Shown one piece after another: positions 60,641-64,000 of a DNA stretch of 64,000 nucleotides. Source of the DNA: Rhodoferax sp. GTDB lineage: Bacteria; Pseudomonadota; Gammaproteobacteria; Burkholderiales; Burkholderiaceae_C. Within the stretch, counting starts at the first letter, position 1. Every line of letters begins with the position of its first letter. The DNA lies in assembly GCF_013297935.1 (NCBI RefSeq), contig NZ_JAAFIX010000005.1, positions 212,788 through 276,787 on the forward strand, written 5' to 3'. The translations under genes were made by a program, and so were the position numbers. The notes beneath the pieces were generated by a model, which was not told where the DNA came from, ran no database searches, and was given only the letters and a program-made list of their open reading frames with translations.

Positions 60641-61576
60641 ATGGATTCGGCACTCAATATTCAGTCAGGCTGGCGTTTGTCCCCCTTCTGGCGCCTGATG
60701 GTGGCGCTCTGGCTGGTGTACATCGTCTGGGGCACCACCTACTTTGCCATTGGCGTGGCGGTGCAGAGCTTTCCTCCGCTGTGGATGAATGCCACCCGAT
60801 TCACGTTGGCCGGTGTGATCATGCTGGCCTGGGCTTTGTGGCGCGGCGAAAGTCTGCCAAGCTGGCGCCAGTGGCGAAATGCCGCGCTGGTGGGCGGGCT
60901 GATGGTGTTTGTGTCCATGAACCTGGTGGTGTTCGCGCAAAAGCACGGCATCGGCTCCGGGCTCATGGCCACCGTAATCACCACCATGCCCATGTGGCTG
61001 GCGCTGTGGACGCGCCTGGGCGGCGAGCGGGTGCCGCTCACCAGCTGGGTCGGGCTGGCGCTGGGTGTGGCCGGTGCTTTGCTGCTGGCTATGGAGGGCG
61101 ACTTTTCTGCCAGCTGGCTGGGTGCCTTGGCAGCCTTTGGCGCACCGCTGTGCTGGAGCGTGGGCTCTTACGCATCCCGCAAGTTAGATTTACCCGGCCC
61201 CGCCATGGCCTCGGCCACCGAGTGGCTGGCCGGCGGGTTGATGGGCGTGGTGGCAGCGTCGCTCATCGAGCCACAAGGGGCGCTGAGCAATGTGTCGCAC
61301 GAGGCCTGGCTGGCCTGGTGGTACCTGCTGGTGTTCGGCACACTGGTAGCGCTCAACGCCTACCTCTGGCTGCTGCAAAACACCACTGCCGCAGTGGCCG
61401 GCAGCTACTCGTTTGTGAACCCCGCCGTGGCGCTGCTGGTTGGGGTGTTTATTGGTAAAGAAGTGCTCACCGGCTGGGTGTTTCTGGCCCTGCCGCTGAT
61501 TGCCGGTGCGCTGGCCATGATCATGTACGGCCCGGCGATTGTGGGTTGGGTGCGCAGTCGCACAGCCCGGCCGTAA
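60641..61576 (+). CDS. EamA-family (DMT) exporter
   Basis: 311-residue transporter with ten membrane spans and two EamA repeats (IVWGTTYFAIGVAVQ near residue 27, and a second half from about 160). It likely exports an amino acid or related metabolite under control of the divergent Lrp protein. The start is ATG 60641; the frame is open upstream but overlaps the lrp 5' end. Confidence 0.9.
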   Translation: MDSALNIQSGWRLSPFWRLMVALWLVYIVWGTTYFAIGVAVQSFPPLWMNATRFTLAGVIMLAWALWRGESLPSWRQWRNAALVGGLMVFVSMNLVVFAQKHGIGSGLMATVITTMPMWLALWTRLGGERVPLTSWVGLALGVAGALLLAMEGDFSASWLGALAAFGAPLCWSVGSYASRKLDLPGPAMASATEWLAGGLMGVVAASLIEPQGALSNVSHEAWLAWWYLLVFGTLVALNAYLWLLQNTTAAVAGSYSFVNPAVALLVGVFIGKEVLTGWVFLALPLIAGALAMIMYGPAIVGWVRSRTARP

Positions 61577-61580
61577 TTGA

Positions 61581-62342
61581 TTACACCGACGTCAGCCCGC
61601 CATCCACCGTGTGGGCCAGGCCGGTCACAAAGCTGGCGGCCTCTGAGCTGAGCCACAGCACCACAGCGGCTACTTCATCGGGCTCGCCGATGCGGCCAAT
61701 CGGGTGGGCACCGGCTACCGTGGCAGCCACCTTGGGGTCGGCTTGCACGGCGCGCTCCAGCATCACCGTGCGTATCACACCGGGGCACACCGCGTTCACG
61801 CGAATGCCTTTGCGCCCGTATTCCACCGCCGCGGATTTGGTGAGCCCAATCACCGCATGTTTGCTCGCGCTGTAGGCCGACATCTTGGGCGCGCCCACCA
61901 GCCCGGCCACCGACGCGGTGTTGACGATGGCGCCGCCACCTTGGGTGAGCATGTGTGCAATCTGGTATTTCATGCACAGCCACACGCCCTTGACGTTCAC
62001 GCCCATGATGCGGTCGAAGGTGGCCTCTTCGCAGTCGGCCAGGCGCATGTGCTCTTCTTCAATGCCGGCGTTGTTGAAGGCGCAGTCCAGCCGCCCGAAA
62101 TGCGCCACCACCTGGGCCACCATGGCTTGCACCTGGGTGGCCTGCATTACATCCGCCGCAATGAACAGCGCCTCGGCCCCCAAGGCTTTGACCTGCGCGG
62201 TGGTTTCCTCGCCCGCAGCCACGTCGCGGTCGGTCACCGCGACCTTGGCACCTGCACGCGCAAACGCCAGCGCACTGGCCCGCCCGATGCCACCGCCACC
62301 GCCGGTGACCAGCACCACTTTGTTGTCAAACCGAATGTCCAT
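61581..62342 (-). CDS. SDR-family NAD(P)-dependent oxidoreductase
   Basis: 253-residue short-chain dehydrogenase. The Rossmann motif TGGGGGIGRASA (about 14-25), NNAG (about 90) and YSASKHAVIG with catalytic Tyr/Lys (about 157-161) are all there, with an upstream Ser in NTASVAG. NAD(P) preference and substrate are unknown. Convergent with the EamA exporter gene, four bases apart. Confidence 0.9.
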   Translation of the reverse strand: MDIRFDNKVVLVTGGGGGIGRASALAFARAGAKVAVTDRDVAAGEETTAQVKALGAEALFIAADVMQATQVQAMVAQVVAHFGRLDCAFNNAGIEEEHMRLADCEEATFDRIMGVNVKGVWLCMKYQIAHMLTQGGGAIVNTASVAGLVGAPKMSAYSASKHAVIGLTKSAAVEYGRKGIRVNAVCPGVIRTVMLERAVQADPKVAATVAGAHPIGRIGEPDEVAAVVLWLSSEAASFVTGLAHTVDGGLTSV

Positions 62343-62494
62343 GGAATGCCCCTTGCCGCAAAAAAAGGCATCTTAGGCCGCTGCCTAGCGCCACGCCGCC
62401 GCTGGCGTAACCCGCGCGACAGGGCACGGGCAACCGCAAACGTCGCTCGCCCGTGTCGGATACTCGGGGCACGTTTTTCACCGGAGTTATTGCT

Positions 62495-63247
62495 GTGCAA
62501 ATCCAGTCTCATGAAGTCGACCTCTTCACCCCCACCGGCGTGATGCGGTGCACCATGTACCGCCCTAAAGAGGCGGAGGGCGCATCGCCCAAGCAGTACG
62601 CGGCCATCATTCTCTATTCCGAAATCTTTCAGCAGACCGGCCCCATTCGCCGCAGCGCGCAGATCATGGCGGGGCACGGCTTTGTGGTGGTGGTGCCCGA
62701 GGTGTTTCATGAGCTCAACCCCATAGGCACCGTGCTGGGCTATGACGACGCCGGGCGCGACAAGGGCAACGCCGACAAAGTGGCCAAGACCCTGGAGGCG
62801 CACGACAGCGATGCGCAAGCCATCATCGACCACCTGCGCACCCTGCCGTACTGCTCGGGCCGCGTGGGCGCCATGGGCTTTTGCTTAGGGGGCGGGCTGG
62901 CGTACCGCGCGGCCATGAATCCGGCCATCAGCGCCACGTCCTGCTTCTACGCCACCGACATCCACTCCGGCATGGTGCCCTCCAGCGCAGGCAACGACAG
63001 CCTGACCCGCACGCCCGAAATCAAAGGTGAGCTGCAAATGATCTGGGGCAAGCAAGACCCCCACATCCCGCCCGAAGGCCGGGCGCTGGTCTATAGCACC
63101 CTGGTGAAGGCCGGCGTGAACTTCACCTGGCACGAGTTCAACGGCGTGCACGCCTTCATGCGCGACGAAGGCGAGCGCTATGACGCGGAGCTGCAGCTGC
63201 TGGGCTACCAGATGGCGATTGGCATGTTCAGGCGGGCGCTGTACTGA
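62495..63247 (+). CDS. Dienelactone hydrolase family protein
   Basis: Alpha/beta-hydrolase of 250 residues with the nucleophile motif GFCLGG (Cys130), acidic residue in GKQDPHIPPEG and catalytic His in NGVHAFMRDEGERY. Dienelactone hydrolases open lactones in the ortho-cleavage of chloroaromatics, but many homologs act on other esters. GTG 62495 has GGAG about eight bases upstream. No other aromatic degradation gene is in view. Overlaps the convergent AraC gene by 20 bp. Confidence 0.87.
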   Translation: MQIQSHEVDLFTPTGVMRCTMYRPKEAEGASPKQYAAIILYSEIFQQTGPIRRSAQIMAGHGFVVVVPEVFHELNPIGTVLGYDDAGRDKGNADKVAKTLEAHDSDAQAIIDHLRTLPYCSGRVGAMGFCLGGGLAYRAAMNPAISATSCFYATDIHSGMVPSSAGNDSLTRTPEIKGELQMIWGKQDPHIPPEGRALVYSTLVKAGVNFTWHEFNGVHAFMRDEGERYDAELQLLGYQMAIGMFRRALY

Positions 63248-64000
63248 GCGTGCCCTTGCGCAAGGCGCTGGGCGTGTGGCCGAACCAGCGCTTGACGGTG
63301 CGGCTGAAGTTGGACGTGTCGGTATAGCCCAAGCGGCCGGCGATGTCTTCCACGCTGTCGCTGGTGTGTTGCAAGAGCCAGAGTGTGCGGCTTTGTTGGT
63401 GGGCGTCCAGCAGTTGCTGGAACGAGGTGCCTTCCAGGGCCAGGCGCCGCATCAGGGTGCGCTCGGACACTTCACACTGGGCCGCGATGTCCGGCAGGCG
63501 GGGGTAGCTGCCTTCCGGGGTGTGGCCCAGCAAGCTGGCTACGCGCTGCGCCATGCTGCTTTGCACCAGCTCAGCCAAGGTGGCATCGCATTCATGGCAG
63601 GCGGCTGCGTGCGCACGGGCGTCCGCGCCCAGCAGCGGCAGGCGCAAGGCGGCGGCCGGCACATGCAAGGCCAGTGTGGGCTGCCCGAATTGCAAGGGCA
63701 AGGGCAGGGCGCGCTCGTAGTGCGCCACCCATGCAGGGCGGGGCAGGGGCACATCCAGCCGCAGGCCTGCAGGCAGAGAGCCCACTGCGGCATGCAGCAC
63801 CCGCACCAGGGCCGCCGCCATGGTGTCGAGCACAAAGCTGCGCGCGTTGCCCCAGTCCAGCCGGTCAATCACCTGCAGGGTGCCGCCTTCGGGGCGCATC
63901 TGGAAGGACCAGCTGAAACTGTCTTCCCGCACCGGGCCGTAGCGCCCCAGCACCATCAGGCAATGTTGAAGGTCCGGCGCCGTGACGGCGGCATAGCCCA
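63228..64000 (-). CDS. AraC-family transcriptional regulator (5' end outside window)
   Basis: At least 257 residues; the frame continues past the window edge without a stop, so the true start is beyond 64000. The C-terminal HTH pair has LPDIAAQCEVSERTLMRRLALEGTSF and VEDIAGRLGYTDTSNFSRTVKRWFG (seen in part). The N-terminal part is the arabinose-binding-like domain of the OruR/ArgR-type group. The regulated gene is not visible. Confidence 0.88.
   Translation of the reverse strand, partial: GYAAVTAPDLQHCLMVLGRYGPVREDSFSWSFQMRPEGGTLQVIDRLDWGNARSFVLDTMAAALVRVLHAAVGSLPAGLRLDVPLPRPAWVAHYERALPLPLQFGQPTLALHVPAAALRLPLLGADARAHAAACHECDATLAELVQSSMAQRVASLLGHTPEGSYPRLPDIAAQCEVSERTLMRRLALEGTSFQQLLDAHQQSRTLWLLQHTSDSVEDIAGRLGYTDTSNFSRTVKRWFGHTPSALRKGTLSTAPA

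Noticed and set aside
1..64000. CRISPR array, prophage, toxin-antitoxin or secondary-metabolite cluster
   Set aside because: No regularly spaced direct repeats, phage structural genes, paired small toxin genes or large modular enzymes were seen. The repeat family found is dispersed, not an array.

Overview
The window reads as chromosome of a betaproteobacterium of the Burkholderiales, most likely a Comamonadaceae member close to Rhodoferax. This rests on gene content and order: a pilGHIJ-chpA twitching chemosensory cluster, an algH-ruvX-pyrR-pyrB-pyrC' block, a cox operon with DUF2244, DUF2970, DUF2909 and a 38-residue cox assembly peptide, Bug-type solute-binding protein, DUF1841, and HrcA/CIRCE control of rpoH. 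Nearly all of it is ordinary core and near-core genome. There is no prophage, CRISPR array or rRNA operon. The one complete mobile element is a single IS30-family insertion.

Layout. 1-3.4 kb: an unknown exported protein, thiD-hemL (minus strand) and a small rubredoxin gene. 3.5-13 kb: pilG, pilH, pilI, pilJ and the giant hybrid kinase chpA. 13-19 kb: photolyase, then the run yqgE-ruvX-pyrR-pyrB-pyrC'-plsC. 19-20.3 kb: the IS30 element and tRNA-Arg(CCU). 20.3-24.6 kb: a moxR/VWA operon, a dihaem cytochrome c4 and a cysteine-cluster protein. 24.6-30.5 kb: envelope-lipid genes (lysophospholipid transporter, glycosyltransferase, phosphatidylserine decarboxylase, an unusual class III aminotransferase, an Mpo1-like membrane protein). 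30.5-36.9 kb: DUF1841, a KefF/KefC-like pair, an orphan ParA, MaoC, trmL, comF and a BioC-like protein. 37-46.6 kb: a complete cytochrome c oxidase operon with its assembly and haem A genes. 46.7-50.6 kb: Bug protein, rpoH with a perfect CIRCE operator, and an acyl-CoA ligase. 50.9-64 kb: a GC-rich accessory stretch with transporters, regulators, an SOS-controlled imuAB pair, a solute-binding protein gene split by one amber codon, and degradative enzymes.

The most unusual signal is not a gene. A short dispersed repeat occurs at least eight times and aligns without gaps over 59 bases. Copies are at 851-909, 19007-19048 joined to 20172-20188, 30903-30961, 32383-32441, 46056-46114, 47624-47682, 57705-57763 and 58592-58650. 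It carries a small GCTAT/ATAGC inverted repeat and fixed cores AGCT, GCGC and GGGCT. Six copies lie inside open reading frames (DUF1841, kefC, sco, the Bug protein, and imuB twice) and keep them open. One forms the last codons of hemL and runs into its terminator hairpin. One was cut by the IS30 element, which left a 3-4 bp target duplication.

Other points of note: a dihydroorotase-like protein lacking its metal ligands (a PyrC'-type partner for PyrB), imuAB without an adjacent dnaE2, and a BioC-like protein with a degenerate SAM motif.
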